Of a stretch of DNA of 64,000 bases, positions 22,093 through 34,378 are shown in pieces (position 1 is the stretch's first letter; each line of letters begins with the position of its first letter). The position numbers were made by a program, and so were the translations under genes. Source of the stretch: Anastatus disparis (taxonomy: Eukaryota; Arthropoda; Insecta; Hymenoptera; Eupelmidae); the NCBI GenBank assembly GCA_017163975.1, contig JAFFSR010000032.1:476001-540000 (forward strand). The letters run 5' to 3'. The notes beneath the pieces were generated by a model that searched no databases, was not told the origin of the DNA, and saw only the letters and a list, made by a program, of their open reading frames with translations.

Positions 22093-24090
22093 ATGGCCTA
22101 TTACCAAGATTTGAATAACATCAATTTTCCGTACCCATTCGGACATCAACAATTCCTATCACCTCAACCTTATTTCTATCCCCCTAGGTTTCCTTATTAT
22201 CCTCCTTATCCAATTTATCCTCCTTATCCAATAAGTCCTAAAATTCTATCCGAAGTATCGAATACCTATCAATCACAAACTTACGACTCTGAAGATTTAC
22301 TTACAACCCAACAATCGTACCATCACGAGAGTAACCTAAGTTATAAATGCTCGCAAAGAGAACGTATCGATGAAAAATATCTAATCGATTCAACGAACAA
22401 AATTTCTATGTACGGAAACAAAAGCGCACACCGTGTACAGAAATCTATACGTCCTGTAATATGTTTAAAAGTCTCAGCTCTAAAGAACGAAGAAGGAACC
22501 TTCGCACTATACTCGGCTGCTAGTATCAACGCCGTAAAAGGTAGTGCTCTTAAGGATAACATTATCATCAACTCCAAAAAGACAACAACAGTATCAGATA
22601 TATCTTCAACACCTATAGAAACACTAGGCACTGTAGAATTAGAAATACTCGGATTTATCCATGTATTTCACGTCTTACCACCTACAACATCATTCTCACA
22701 ACATGCCATACTGGGCTTACCATATTTCGAAAAGGAACGTCCCGCGATTTGCTACAGATCTAGAACTCTCATAATAAATAGCAGTCCGATTGATCCAATA
22801 CCTTTCCTCGAAGGAACCCAATTACAGTTTGATAACAAGCGCATGGGAGAAATTAAAAACCGAAATTCTTGTGTAACACAAACTGACACCGATACCAAAC
22901 GAAGAAAGGTAAAGATAATAAAACCACAAATAAATTTTACGCACGAATCCCAATTGAATTATGAAGACATAGAAACTTTCTGCAATTGTTCTGATTCAAA
23001 AGAACAGAAAGCCCTGACATATTATTCAGAAAAACTAAAGAATTATAAGGTAATCAACAAAAAATCAGCTAATTTATTAAACGATACATTTATAGTAAGG
23101 TCTGCACAAGAATCTCAGATACAATATGAAACAACGGAAATATTTTATGTATCTGATCGTGATTTTGAACGTATAGAAAACATTACTGTAACAGAAGATC
23201 TGAAGAGCGCAGAAGTACATTACGCGAATGTTGTCGATGGTACCACTATCCAATTCATGCAACCTCAAACATTAGAAAAATTAAAAATTTCAACTAATTT
23301 AAAATTTAGCGCATGCTTAAAAGTTGGCCTGAAAACTCATAATAAATTAAAAAAATTTTTTAAATACAAAGATGTCAACCAAAAATTTCCGACCAGAATT
23401 ATAAAATCTTTTACTATTAAAAGAATAATTAAAACTAAAAATAACCTTAATAAAATTAAAATTATATTAAAAAACGTTCATAAGCGCAATATAATTAATT
23501 GTCGGTTAAATTTACTAAAATTAAAGAGTTTACTTAAGGACCGAAGAACCAATTACGTGAGTTCAAAACCAGTCTATAAGGAAAAATGTACCAGGTCCGG
23601 TCAAGCCGAACCCACGGCCTCTGAAAGACTATCAGACTCCTTGGAAACATCAAACTCAGGCCACGAAATATCAAAATTTTCTTATATGAGTCAAAAAAAT
23701 GGTTTTAAAACCTATTTAGAATTTTACCGAAAACCTGAGGGGGAAGGCAGAGAATACGAAATTGAACACTCCGAATGGAATAACTATCAACTCGCCTTCA
23801 TCGATTCAACAGACAACAAGATAAAATACAAGCTTTACCTGACGCTGAAAGAAACAAATAGTACTATACATTTCGAAAACCCTCAAGAAAATACTTCTCT
23901 CTTTTTAAGGAAAAATGTCAACGAAGTAGAGTCTCTTGAGATGCAAGATAAGGAAAAATACAGAAGGGTATTAAAAACTCGCCCAACAATAACGGGATTA
24001 ACAAAAATACTACCATACATCTCATTTGTAAAATACAACATCAATCGTATGGCCTGTGATTGGAGAATAGCCGTCTCACTCATTTATTAA
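22093..24090 (+). CDS. Element B long open frame with retropepsin-like domain lacking catalytic Asp
   Basis: 665 residues, start chosen as the first ATG of the open frame (context AAACATGG). Residues about 13-50 are rich in Pro and Tyr (YPPYPIYPPYP). Residues about 118-235 look like a retroviral-type aspartic protease: ICLKVSA strand, YSAASINAV where active enzymes have D-S/T-G-A, an IETLGTVELEI flap-side strand, HVFHVLP, then HAILGLPYF, which corresponds to the second conserved ILG motif. The catalytic Asp is Tyr and the Gly is Ala, so it should not cut as a classical protease. Residues about 400-500 are Lys-rich; the C-terminal about 130 residues are not recognised. No zinc knuckle or RT is present. 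An intact 2-kb frame in an AT-rich, stop-prone context suggests recent selection or recent origin. Function unknown; it might be a gag/protease derivative. Confidence 0.75.
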   Translation: MAYYQDLNNINFPYPFGHQQFLSPQPYFYPPRFPYYPPYPIYPPYPISPKILSEVSNTYQSQTYDSEDLLTTQQSYHHESNLSYKCSQRERIDEKYLIDSTNKISMYGNKSAHRVQKSIRPVICLKVSALKNEEGTFALYSAASINAVKGSALKDNIIINSKKTTTVSDISSTPIETLGTVELEILGFIHVFHVLPPTTSFSQHAILGLPYFEKERPAICYRSRTLIINSSPIDPIPFLEGTQLQFDNKRMGEIKNRNSCVTQTDTDTKRRKVKIIKPQINFTHESQLNYEDIETFCNCSDSKEQKALTYYSEKLKNYKVINKKSANLLNDTFIVRSAQESQIQYETTEIFYVSDRDFERIENITVTEDLKSAEVHYANVVDGTTIQFMQPQTLEKLKISTNLKFSACLKVGLKTHNKLKKFFKYKDVNQKFPTRIIKSFTIKRIIKTKNNLNKIKIILKNVHKRNIINCRLNLLKLKSLLKDRRTNYVSSKPVYKEKCTRSGQAEPTASERLSDSLETSNSGHEISKFSYMSQKNGFKTYLEFYRKPEGEGREYEIEHSEWNNYQLAFIDSTDNKIKYKLYLTLKETNSTIHFENPQENTSLFLRKNVNEVESLEMQDKEKYRRVLKTRPTITGLTKILPYISFVKYNINRMACDWRIAVSLIY

Positions 24091-25886
24091 CCTTTTATTA
24101 ATACATTGAACCTCAAATTGCATAATTTCATTTTTTATTTTAAATTTATTATTTATTCGTAATTTTGAAACGTCTAATTTTATTTTAAATTATGTTTTAA
24201 GAATATACAAATATCACTTTAGCATAGATTTTATTCTGAATAACGTGAAGTTTTTTATAATCTCTGTTATTTTACTAAGATAATTCTTTTGTATTTTTGA
24301 TGGTATGCTTAACAAAGATTTTATGCATATAAATATAAAATTATATATATAAGGCCTTTGTATGTGAGATATACATAATTACTTATGGGTATTAACAAAG
24401 GGTTAAACACAGATTACAATAATTTCTCCCTCCCCTATGATTAAAATATTACACTCTTAAGACTAACGCTTCATCATCAATACTACTATTTTATACTAAG
24501 GTTATGGTCATATATTTTAAATTTAATTTTAATCTGCTTATTAAATTATTTGAGAAATCAATATTTTTCTTAATATAATAAGAATATATTCATCAATTTT
24601 TTTTCCTCTTGGACGTAAACAAAAGCAGACAATAGATTGCAGTCAAGGAGTTCGATTTTAATAGCACAACCTACTGCATCGACAATTAATTACTTAATAA
24701 AAATAATTCATTTGAAATCCTTTATTTTTTTTTTCATAAAATCTAACTCTGTACATATACGTATATACTTTCACTTATACATACATGAGATAGTCATATA
24801 AAATAGAAATTCATTTAATATGATTGTTGCAAAATATAATATATTTAAATAAAATTTTTAAATTAAAAAATTATTAAATCTGATATAATGAAAGTTAGAT
24901 TAAATTATTTTATTGCTAATTTTAATAAAAATTAATTGTGTAAAATTTATGATTTTCTTTCCCAGAACTCTTTTTGTTTTAAAATTCTTTATTTTGGGTT
25001 GTTCTTGGACATAAGTAGAAATTAAATTTAATAAAATAGAATTTTTAATCATAAATCGTGAACTTGTTTTATCATGTTAAAGAGTAATTTCTTGATGCAA
25101 AACTCATATCTTTGTATTATCCTCACTATTAATCATCAATATACAGATTTTAACAAATTATTGGTTTGATATAAAATATATGAATATTTGCATGATTCAT
25201 TAACTAACAATAGTAAGTAATTATTTACTCAATGACATCCTAAATTTTCTTTTCTTTATTCTACAATAGTACTAGTATGACTTTAATTTTACTTAATTTC
25301 AAGTAATTTGTTGAGTGATTGACAAGTTAATTTTACAAAAATTAACTTGTCAAAATCAATCTGATACTTAGCTCAAAAAACAATTTTATTATATAAATAT
25401 ATATAGTAGAAAAGCATTTTGTAATTTTAATAGTTACTTTTAAAGTAAATATGCTAAATTTTTATTATTTATTATTTTCATTCTAGTAAATAATAAATTA
25501 TTATTCTAAGATTTTTATTTTTCAAGTCAAAATAAATTGAAACATTAGGACAATAATTTTCCTTCGATTAAAACAAATACTGAACTAAATCCTTTGTGTA
25601 TTGATTAAACTAAATTTACTCATAACTCAAGTTGAGATTAACCAGATGATTATCAAACTTAACAAATTTAATTGTTTTAATAAAACAACATTTTTTTTTT
25701 ATTATTGCTGAAGAAATAGAATACAATATATGCGTATACATTTAAACGCACATGTATGTATATGTTTATATATATGAGTAAACTTGTACAATTAACAACA
25801 TTTTAGAACGAGTCTTTATAATAATAAACTAATTATTATCATAAGGATTAAACAAATAGTAATTCAAATAAGAAAACACTCCTATG
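24091..25886 (+). other. Non-coding interior of element B
   Basis: About 1.8 kb of very AT-rich sequence where pol would be expected. No open frame or pol motif is visible. Confidence 0.6.
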
Positions 25887-26445
25887 CTTTCCTGATATCT
25901 CCACCTTCAAACACCCCAACTTGTGAATACCTTCTTCACACTATCCAAGGAATTAGATTCAGAAACCACTATTGAATTGAAGAAATTAACACAAAATAAC
26001 GACATAATTTCACTAAAGGAAATAGAAACAAAATTTAAAGAAATAGCCACACGCCACCACGAACGGAACCGTACTTACACATATATAGCCACAGGATTTT
26101 TTTTTTACAAACTTAATAATAGGAACATCAATATTAATTCTCATCTGGAAATGTAAATCCTTGAAATGTAAACAACGAACTGAACACAATCGAAAAATAA
26201 ATAGTATAGAATTGCAAGAATATTCTTTAAAACAACCAGAATCAAATCGCCATACTACTTACGTGACCTTACAACCTCTTCAACAAAACCACTCCAACCA
26301 TCAGATACTGGAAATCTCCGAACTTTCTAACCTGTGCAATCAAAACACAGAGGTCACACCTCATGAAAATCGAACTCTAGAACGATCGTTCTCTGCAGCC
26401 TCCCTGGATGCTGATTTACCACTGCAAAACATCACCTACGCCTAA
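25887..26445 (+). pseudogene. Remnant of an errantivirus-like envelope frame (C-terminal part)
   Basis: Two short frames, 25923-26156 and 26161-26445, read as one protein end in an envelope-like layout: a helical stem-like stretch, a hydrophobic stretch compatible with a membrane anchor, then a polar, Gln/Asn-rich tail of about 90 residues. A length change in the poly-T run at about 26097-26106 throws the frame inside the hydrophobic stretch, producing the two stops near 26155. The surface part and any fusion region are absent, so the piece cannot act. Position just before the 3' LTR fits env. The assignment is by layout, not by a clear sequence match. Confidence 0.5.
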
Positions 26446-27136
26446 CCTTGATAGAAGCAACCACGTAACGATTCAATCATCACTTTTCAAGGAAGATTTC
26501 AAATAAACATTCAAGAACTTAAATCATTAACTTGAAACATTAAATTTAATAATTTATATACTATAACAATATTTCTTTTTTAGTTTAACTCACATGAAGT
26601 TTTGTAATATTATAAGCACTGATACTATATACATTCCAAAACCTTACAAATTAACGACAATCTAAAATCAAAATAATTATAAAATAATTGAATGGTATAT
26701 TTTCTTGTAATTAATAGTGTATTTCTTTCAGTGACCTATACAAACAAAAAAAAGAAAAAAATTTTTTTTGCAATTATTACATTTATTTTAAAAATTTTCT
26801 CATCTTCAATTTACTTCTTTTCTACTGAAACAAATACAATATTAAAATTGTTTCCAACCGATGTATATAATTTTAATTTAACGATTACAAAAAAAAAGAA
26901 GAGAAAAAAAAAATATATAAATACTACTACCTATACATCCATATTTAACCAATGTATTTTTTTTATTATAGAAACTATAGTTATAGGGTAACCAAAATAA
27001 AACAGCCAAATTATGACTCAATTCCCAAATATCTCGAAAATCGTTTTTTGTTTATATATACTACATCTGTAAGATTCGGTCCGTTCTACAACTCTCACGC
27101 TGATTGTCGGGACGACAATCGACCTGAGGGAGAAGG
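26446..27136 (+). other. 3' untranslated part of element B with polypurine tract
   Basis: AT-rich without a convincing gene. TTGTCGGGACGACAA (about 27102-27116) resembles the motif before the 3' LTR of element A. The tract GAGGGAGAAGG (27126-27136) touches the LTR start and would prime plus-strand DNA. Confidence 0.75.
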
Positions 27137-28171
27137 TGTGACATCCCATGGAACTAAACCCTTATAAATTGTTAAATAAATTATATTAAGGATTGGAATT
27201 ATTCATTAACCTATTTTTTTCAATTCAAACAGAAAGTAGTTCCATGCGATGTCCCGATTCAGCATTCTTAAAAATTGCGAAAACTTCAAATGTAAAGAAG
27301 AGACGGAGAAGAAAGTACAAGAATGCATTGGTAAGCAAGCCAATGAACTCTAAAACAATCGAATGATTTTCTGTTCTAAAAATTTCAGCTGCATGTCAGG
27401 TTTTGATTGGATTTTCCATCTCTCGATCGCCCGGCGCAAGGCAATAAAAACAGCCCCCTACGTCACTCTTGGCCTTTTGTCATAATACGATAGCAACCGC
27501 CAAGGTCGGCTCTGCTGGTCCACTGAGATAAAGTCAGTGTTAGTTTTAAATCAGTTTATTTATCATAAAATTCATTAGGAAGTAGCTTAGAAACCTACTT
27601 CGCTAATAAAATTATAATATAGAAAAATATAAATTTACAACTTTTGTATAAATAGATTAGAAACCTATTTATATAAATAAATATTTAGTGAAAAAGACAA
27701 GCAAGTGCAAGTGACTACATAAAGAAATAAATTAGCTGAGTGCTAGACGACCGAGAGTTGAAGAATCTAACCTAATCTGGCCACGGATAACTTAACCGTG
27801 TAGGAATAAGTTAATTTAAGCGGAGATTAAAGGATGGAACTTCAAGGGATACATTTATATATCTACTCCTTCTCTTCTTGGAATATTTAATCGTAAGAAA
27901 AATTATTATATATAATAAATAACAACATGTGTATTAATTATTAAATAAAAATAAAAGAAAACACAAAAAGAGGAATTTATTTAAGTAATTAAAACTTGAT
28001 ATTAACTTTTATAAAAAATTGATTATTCTAAAAACTAAATTAGAATTTAATTTTAATAAATATTTAATTAAAAGGTGACAGGTAAGTCCTGGGACTACAA
28101 ACTGGTTCCCAATAAAAAGAAATTTATTTCTTTTTGTGAACTCAACGACCGAACCAAATCCGGTCGTAACA
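27137..28171 (+). repeat. 3' LTR of element B
   Basis: 1035 bp, same length as the 5' LTR. By eye there are about seven single-base differences (for example CTAAACCC for CTAAATCC and GGATGGAAC for GGACGGAAC), hence about 99% identity. Confidence 0.93.
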
Positions 28172-28925
28172 TACGCATGTACATTTTAAGTTATGAATTC
28201 TGTAAGTTATTATTTTTATTAACGATAATGTAGTTATATTGAATTGTTTACATTTGCTTTAAATTTAAACAGTAAAAATAGTGTAGATTTTGAAACAATA
28301 TCGTTAATATTGTTTGTTTCTGTTAAATTTAATTAAAAAAAAAATTTCTCTTATTATTAATGAAAGAGTTAGGAAAGCCAACCTTCTTCAATTTATAATT
28401 TTTCTAAAATTGATACAGTTCATTATAGCTCGTGAAAATAATTGATGGAACCCACAAACTCTTAAATTTTTAATAATTTAAGAACCATGCAAGTTGTCAA
28501 AAATTTGTATGGTATCATTAAATTGGATTATTTTTTATGAACTAAAAAATATTTCGGTTCATATAAGAAAATTAAAGAATTTAAATCAAACGTGAAATCA
28601 GCAGCATTGTCATCAGGATTAGATTAAGTTGTATAACTGATTGATGTCAGATTTTATTATATCAGTTATGTATAATAATAAATGATAAAAAAAAGAAGAA
28701 AATAAAGGGTATATAGCATACATCTGTAGTTTTAGATAAATCAAAAAGATAACAGTGAAAGAAAGGCTAACTGGAACTGTAAGCAATCATTTTCTGGAGA
28801 AAAATAGTGGGGAGTAAAGGTATTATGTAGAACAATATTACAAGTAAGATAGAATAAAAGCACGATATTGTAAATTAACCAGTCAGTAAGAAAGGAAACA
28901 GTTACAAATATTAGTTAGCAATCCC
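28172..28925. other. Non-coding stretch after element B
   Basis: Starts with the TACG duplication (28172-28175). AT-rich; no open frame, no recognised repeat. By position internal to element A. Confidence 0.45.
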
Positions 28926-29529
28926 TACACTGAAAAACTTAAAGAGTTGCATTCACTCCCTATCGGCGTAAATTCAACTCTCAGTAGGAGAGTAGAGGGG
29001 TAGGAGTTACATTAAAGCTGCCTTGGAGAGTAAAAGATACTCTCCAACTTTTAAAGTATGATTTACTCGCGATTCGCGATGTAAATACAAGTATTTTAGG
29101 TTAGAGAACTATGCAAAATGTAAGTTTACGAGCGAAATTTGTATCTAATGTATTTACAAAACTATATTGAGAAATAATTGTAAAAAGTAACCTACAAACA
29201 AGCAATATATTGATTGTTTATAGGTTTTTATTCTTAATATAAGCCCCTGAAATTTAAGGTTAGAATTTTTTAATCACGCAAAATTTTGTGTAGTATAATT
29301 TAATCAATAGTCGTAGATTCTACTTGTAGTGTTACGTCATGTAAACTTTTCTAATCTAAAATAATTGAGCTCACATCGTTGATTTCAAGTAAATCATACT
29401 TTAAAAGTTGGGGAGTATCTCCTACTCTCCAAGGCAGCATTACTCTGACTCCTACCCCTCTACTCCCCTACTGAGAGTTGGATTTACGCCGATAGGGAGT
29501 GAATGCAACTCTCCAAGTCTTTCAGTGTA
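28926..29529. mobile_element. TA-flanked inverted-repeat MITE (TACACTGAAAAACTT ends)
   Basis: TA-CACTGAAAAACTT at the left is inverted at the right as AGTCTTTCAGTG-TA. The arms of about 160 bp include GAGTTGCATTCACTCCCTAT, GTAGAGGGGTAGGAGT and GCTGCCTTGGAGAGTA, each found inverted on the other side. The CACTG end with a TA duplication suits the IS630/Tc1-mariner group. The centre has no transposase. It lies immediately upstream of the gag-like frame. Confidence 0.88.
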
Positions 29530-29598
29530 GGAAAGTTAATAACGGGGTCGTTTTTTATATCAGCACAACTAGTAATCAGATTGAGTTGAAACATCAAG

Positions 29599-30981
29599 AT
29601 GAGCGCTCCAGAGGGTAATAATACCACTGCGGCTGAAGAATCATTGAAGATGTTGAGTGCTATAGCTAACAGCTTCGCTCTCAATAGCGCCTTGACAGGA
29701 CTACGAAACTTTTACGGTAGTAACATGCCTTTGAAGGACTTCATACAGGATGTTAGAAACGGAAAGGTGTATGTACCTGCGAACTGTGAGGGCCAGTATG
29801 TACAAGCAGTACTGAGTAAATTACAAGGGAGTGCCCGTGATTGTACTTATGCGTACACTTTTGACACGGTAAAGGAATTAATAACCCATCTGAAGACTCG
29901 TTTCGCTCCAGGAAAAAGCTACACCTACTATACGACCAAAATTAATGATTTATGCATGAAACAAGGAGAAACGGTAGGAAGGTTTTATGACAGGCTTACC
30001 ATTCTGTTAAGTGAAGCGAAAACAGCACTTGCAGAGGAAACACCAGACTTCACCCGAGCAAACCTCACTAATATGATTAAGCCTTTGGAAATGATAGCCG
30101 AAGACATCTTCATTCAGGATCTGCCTGCTGATATAGCCGTTCAAGTAGACAGAAAAAACCCCGCTACTTTACAAGAAGCTTGCAAGGATGCAGTAAGAGT
30201 AGAAACTCGAATGCAAGCACAAATTATCCTCGATACTAGGTATAATTTTCATGGAAAGTCTCAAGTACAGAACTGGGAGAAGACTTAATTGTCAGCAGCA
30301 AATCCTTCGAATCAACGGTTTAACTATTGGCACGCAAGGCCCATGACACAATCATTTGACGTAGGATATGTACAGCAATCTCTGCCTAGAAGATTAGACA
30401 ATCTTACTCAAATAAACCCAAATAGTTCGAGAAGAACCAACAATAATGTTCAAACTAGCGGATCATTCAGAAGCATGCAAGACAATTGACCGCCTCTTCG
30501 TTATAACCGTGATTATGCTTGAAGAGATTACGCAAGACATAATGAACAATTACTAGATTACCAAGTTAATCGACCTTACATGGCACAGCAGAATCGAACA
30601 TTTGCACAGGACCCAAGGTTATTTAATCCATATAGTCAACAACAACAGTGTGAAACCAGATTTACTAACAACCAGTATCGTGAATATCGACGACCTTATA
30701 ATCAAGGCAATTGTAATGCCAATTTTCAACAAACGACAGCAGCGGCCATCGAAAACCAAACACCTTTAGGCCAAGACTCTGCTAAACAGTTTGCTCATAA
30801 TAATCCATATAATCCTTTAAACTCGCATGTGGCTCGTCACAATTACGAGACGACAAGCCAAAACAGACTCACTATTGCCTTATCACCGAGACAAGAAACG
30901 AAAAATCAGGAGGACCATTCACGGATGGGGGCAATTCCCAAGACCCAAAATCCAATTATAATAATGAAAAATCCGCAGTAA
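29599..30981 (+). pseudogene. gag-like reading frame of errantivirus type, with stops
   Basis: Gag would build the particle and bind element RNA. The first 229 residues (29599-30285) have the all-helical capsid-like character of errantivirus gag: a long N-terminal domain, LKTRFAPGKSYTYYTTKIND and a following helical region rich in hydrophobic residues. Stops at 30286 (TAA), 30487 (TGA) and about 30519 (TGA) interrupt a Gln/Asn/Arg-rich tail (30289-30981) of the type that follows capsid in these elements. The third stop reads as a CGA-to-TGA change within an Arg-rich repeat, typical C-to-T decay. No CCHC knuckle is seen. It lies 70 bp after the MITE that ends at 29529, and probably belongs to element A. 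Confidence 0.8.
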
Positions 30982-30999
30982 GAATTGCTACGTATAAAG

Positions 31000-31435
31000 G
31001 AATTGTCAGCAGCGATGCCGAACCCGATGAACCCACCGCAATAAGGCTGCATGTTCCGGAAGGGAAAATCTTTGGCTGACCTTTATGATTGACAATGGTG
31101 CTGCTGTAAATTTAATAAAATATAGTACAGTGGATGGAGAGGTACTATATGACCCCAACGAGGCTACCGAACTCAGTGGTATCACAGACGAATGCATTAA
31201 GACTTATGGAACCACTTGGCTCACGTTGAGAGAACGACCCGTAAAGTTTCACATCGTAAATTGTAATTTCACAATAGAACAGGATGGACTAATAGGACGA
31301 AGATATCTGAAGCAAGAGGAAGCTGTGATATCTTATTATAACCACGCCCTTATGATTTTAGAAGATCTGATGCATCCCATACCTTTTATAAGAAAGGAAA
31401 TGAGTGGTCACGCAGATACGGATCAAGCGACATAA
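31000..31435 (+). pseudogene. Aspartic protease segment of gypsy-type pol, altered active site
   Basis: The open part (31085-31435, 116 residues) starts at MIDNGAAVNLIK, equivalent to the D-T-G-A site but with Asn for Thr, and continues with strands ending in DGLIGRRYL, the usual second conserved motif (IxG-R). A stop (TGA, about 31078) lies just in front. It sits between gag and RT in the order expected for Ty3/gypsy. Confidence 0.75.
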
Positions 31436-31500
31436 GGAAGCTCATCAATAGACTCTTTAATTACTACGAAGGAGACGAGTAGCATAGACGATGACTGTCG

Positions 31501-32518
31501 ATGGAGGCGGATAAAAACAAGATAGGTCCACAAAAATATCATCTTAAGGGGGGAATCAGACAGATTTTAGAGATAAGACTCAATCACTCAAATTTAAAAG
31601 AAAAATATTTTCCACGAATTGATGTCGGCAATGAAAAGGTTTTGATAGGAGAAGGAATCGTTGCTAACAATAATGGGAAAGAGGATACATTTATAACTAT
31701 AAATTCCTAAGACTCGTTACCGTTTGAATACGTAAATCCTGATTTTTACTCGGAGTCTTCCTACGGAGAAGAAACTACTCAAATAACCAATAAATATCAA
31801 GGGTTTCGAACATTACTAAACATAATAAGTATGGACCATTTGAACCAAAAAGAAAGAAAACACGTCGAAGACTTATTAATGGATTACAATGATGTGTTTT
31901 TATTACCAGGAGACCCGTTGCCAGTCACACATCTAACCAAACATCGAATACCTACAACGAATGATGTTCCCATAAATACCAAACAATACAGACATCGGCC
32001 AATCCATAAACAAGTAATCAAGGATGAGGTAGAGAAGAAGCTTAGGGATGTAATCATTGAACCTGCCTTCTCACCAGTTAACAACCCTGTAATAATAGTA
32101 CCAAAGAAACCAGATAAATATGGGAATCCTCGTTGGCGCATGGTCATTGACTTCCAGAACCTGAACAATAAGACGATTGAGGACGCTTACCCATTGCCAA
32201 ATATTACAATCATCTTGGACCAGTTAGAAGGTTTCGTGTATTTTTCAGTGTTCGATTTCACGCATGGGTATCAGCAGCTATCCTTATATGAAGCAGATCG
32301 ATGGAAGAGTGCTTTTATAACACCCAATGGACACTATCATTACACCAGACTCCCGGAGGGCCTCAAGGGGGAGCCCTCTACGTATTAGCGTTTAATCGAC
32401 AAAATCTTGTTAGGACTACAAAACATTGGAATGCTAGTTTACTTAGATGACACCATAATTTATTCACGGAACCTACATGACCATGACCGGAAGACCAGAA
32501 AGTTTTCCAATCGACTTC
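31501..32518 (+). pseudogene. Reverse transcriptase segment of gypsy-type pol, truncated
   Basis: The enzyme would copy element RNA to DNA. One frame runs through: a linker with YFPRIDVGNEKVLIGE (typical of errantivirus pol), a stop at 31708, then LNQKERKHVEDLLMDYNDVF, SPVNNPVIIVPKKPDKYG, RWRMVIDFQNLN, a VFDFTHGYQQ box with the first catalytic Asp, TRLPEGLK and, after a TAG at 32386, VYLDDTIIYS with the catalytic Asp pair (about 32440-32451). The frame breaks off at about 32518 where a foldback element begins. The thumb, RNase H and integrase are missing. The TAG replaces the Gln of the usual TFQR motif, again a C-to-T change. Confidence 0.9.
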
Positions 32519-34378
32519 GAGAAAAAAGCACGCTTCACAGAACTTGACAATGATCAGCACTACTCACAACATTAGACGAAAATAAGCACCACTCACAGTA
32601 TCAGACGAAAATTAGCACGACTCGCGGAACTCCGACGATGCACAGCTCGGAAAGTTCTGACGACTAAAATCACGAGTTAGACAAGTTACTTTATAGCTTA
32701 TTCACTAGTTAACTTTTTGTTGGCAAATTTTTTTCCATTTTTGCTTGTAAGTTGTCAATATTTTTGTTATGAAGATTATAAAAATGTATATCAATCAATC
32801 ATTCTTTTTTCAAAAAATTTAAGGCCTTAATTATAATAATGTACTTCATATAATAATCATTTATGCAAGTGAAGCGTGAAATACGACTTTTTGGCACGAG
32901 CCGCTAACGCAGCTGGCTACAAGTGGTGCTCGATCGCTACTAGTCAAAAGCATCCCAGCTAAAAATATTTCAAGAGTCTCACAAGAAATGTAACTAAGTC
33001 ACAACTAACGCTTTTTGAGAAAAATTAAAAAAACCTCTATCTTTTTAATAATTTTAAATCGCTAGTTAATCAATATACTGTTCAATTCACCCATTGAAAA
33101 TAAGATTTTCGCACATATTTCGAAAAATCCAAATTGATTTTTTAAAGAAAAAAATGATTCTTTAATATGGACTTAGCTAACTTTGATGTGACTATGGACT
33201 GGCTAGTTTCGAAAAAAAATTTGAGGAATTTGACTAATTTTAATGCGAAATCGGAATTTAATTTTTTTTATTTTAAAATATTATCCGCACTTAGCAATTT
33301 TAGATTTGCAATTTATAGATTTATCAAAAAATATAACATGATGTCGAAGCATCTCCAAATAAAAATGGATAAGTTATTTTTTTGGAAAATAGGGTTATCA
33401 AGTGATTTATATTTTTTAGTCTTTTAGTCTATTTTCTACTATATTTAATGTATTTAGTGTATTTGTAAGCGTATTATGTGTATGTGTATGTATATGCGTG
33501 TGTATATCCATAAAAATACACATAATACTTCATTCATAAAATTAAAATTAGACTTGACCACTTTTGATGAGCAAGTTCAATAAACTTGGCGCTTTTTTGA
33601 TTTGTAGCAGTTGTTTAACATATGAAAAAAAAATTTTTTCAATCACATTTTTAAAAATTTTATAATTAAATATAGTAGGAAATAGTCTAAAAAATATAAA
33701 TTAAAGAAATTAGAAATAAATAACTTTTCATGTATAATGAAAATTATTATTTTCAAACAAAATTTTTGTAAGGAAGTGAGAAATTATAAAGTTTGAATAG
33801 TATACTTATCTGAAAAAAAATGATTCAAGTGCTTCACATTCTTTTTTTTTGTAAAAGTGTTAGGAACTCAGTAATAAAAAATAATATTGACCTTCAATAT
33901 AAAATAATAGAAATTTTTTAAAATATCACATTGATTTGAATATATTTGTTTCTTTGCTGTCAAAGAACGACAGTCAACTGTCTCATTTCTGAGATTAGTC
34001 GAATGTTTTGATGATCGGCGAATACACATAATCGCGTTATAGTATAACATTTGAAAATTTTGTATTATTCTTATGTTGAAAGGTTAATATTATTTTCCGT
34101 TATCTAGTTCTAACTTTTCAACAAAAAAGAATATGAAGCACCTGAATAATTTATTCGAGAAAAATTTTGTATAAATATGTATAAATTTGTAATTAATCTG
34201 ATGTAATATATTGACAATGTTGAAAAAATTCACAAGCAAAATATTAAAAACCACTAATTATAAAGATAAAGTTTTTCAATGGAGTAAAAATTGTAATTTT
34301 CCATAACGAGTTGTGCTAGTGTTCGATAGTGTTCAATGAATTATGCGCTACTTTTCATGCAAGCCTCTGAGTCGTGCA
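32519..34378. mobile_element. Large foldback element (30-bp sub-terminal repeat family), copy 1
   Basis: The left end (32519-32680) carries repeats of an AAGCACGRCTCRC...GACGAAAA type, matching 58556-58750. The right part (34141-34378) matches 60295-60530, including GTTGTGCTAGTGTTCGATAG. An inner inverted repeat, ACTATATTTAAT with neighbours, is at 33375-33440 and 33672-33735. The outermost right repeats are missing, and AAGCAAAATATTAAAAACCA is duplicated at 34233 and 34379, so the right end is rearranged. It interrupts the RT frame. Confidence 0.75.

Larger units (their letters stand above)
19045..28171 (+). mobile_element. LTR retrotransposon B, young, non-autonomous as seen
   Basis: Two 1035-bp LTRs of equal length differ at about seven sites by eye and are flanked by TACG duplications. 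Primer site at 20082, long structured leader, one long open frame (22093-24090), a remnant of an envelope-like frame near the 3' side and a purine tract at 27126-27136. No reverse transcriptase, RNase H or integrase is visible in 7 kb of interior. The layout suggests a deletion derivative of an errantivirus-like element that would need another element's enzymes to move. Confidence 0.92.
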
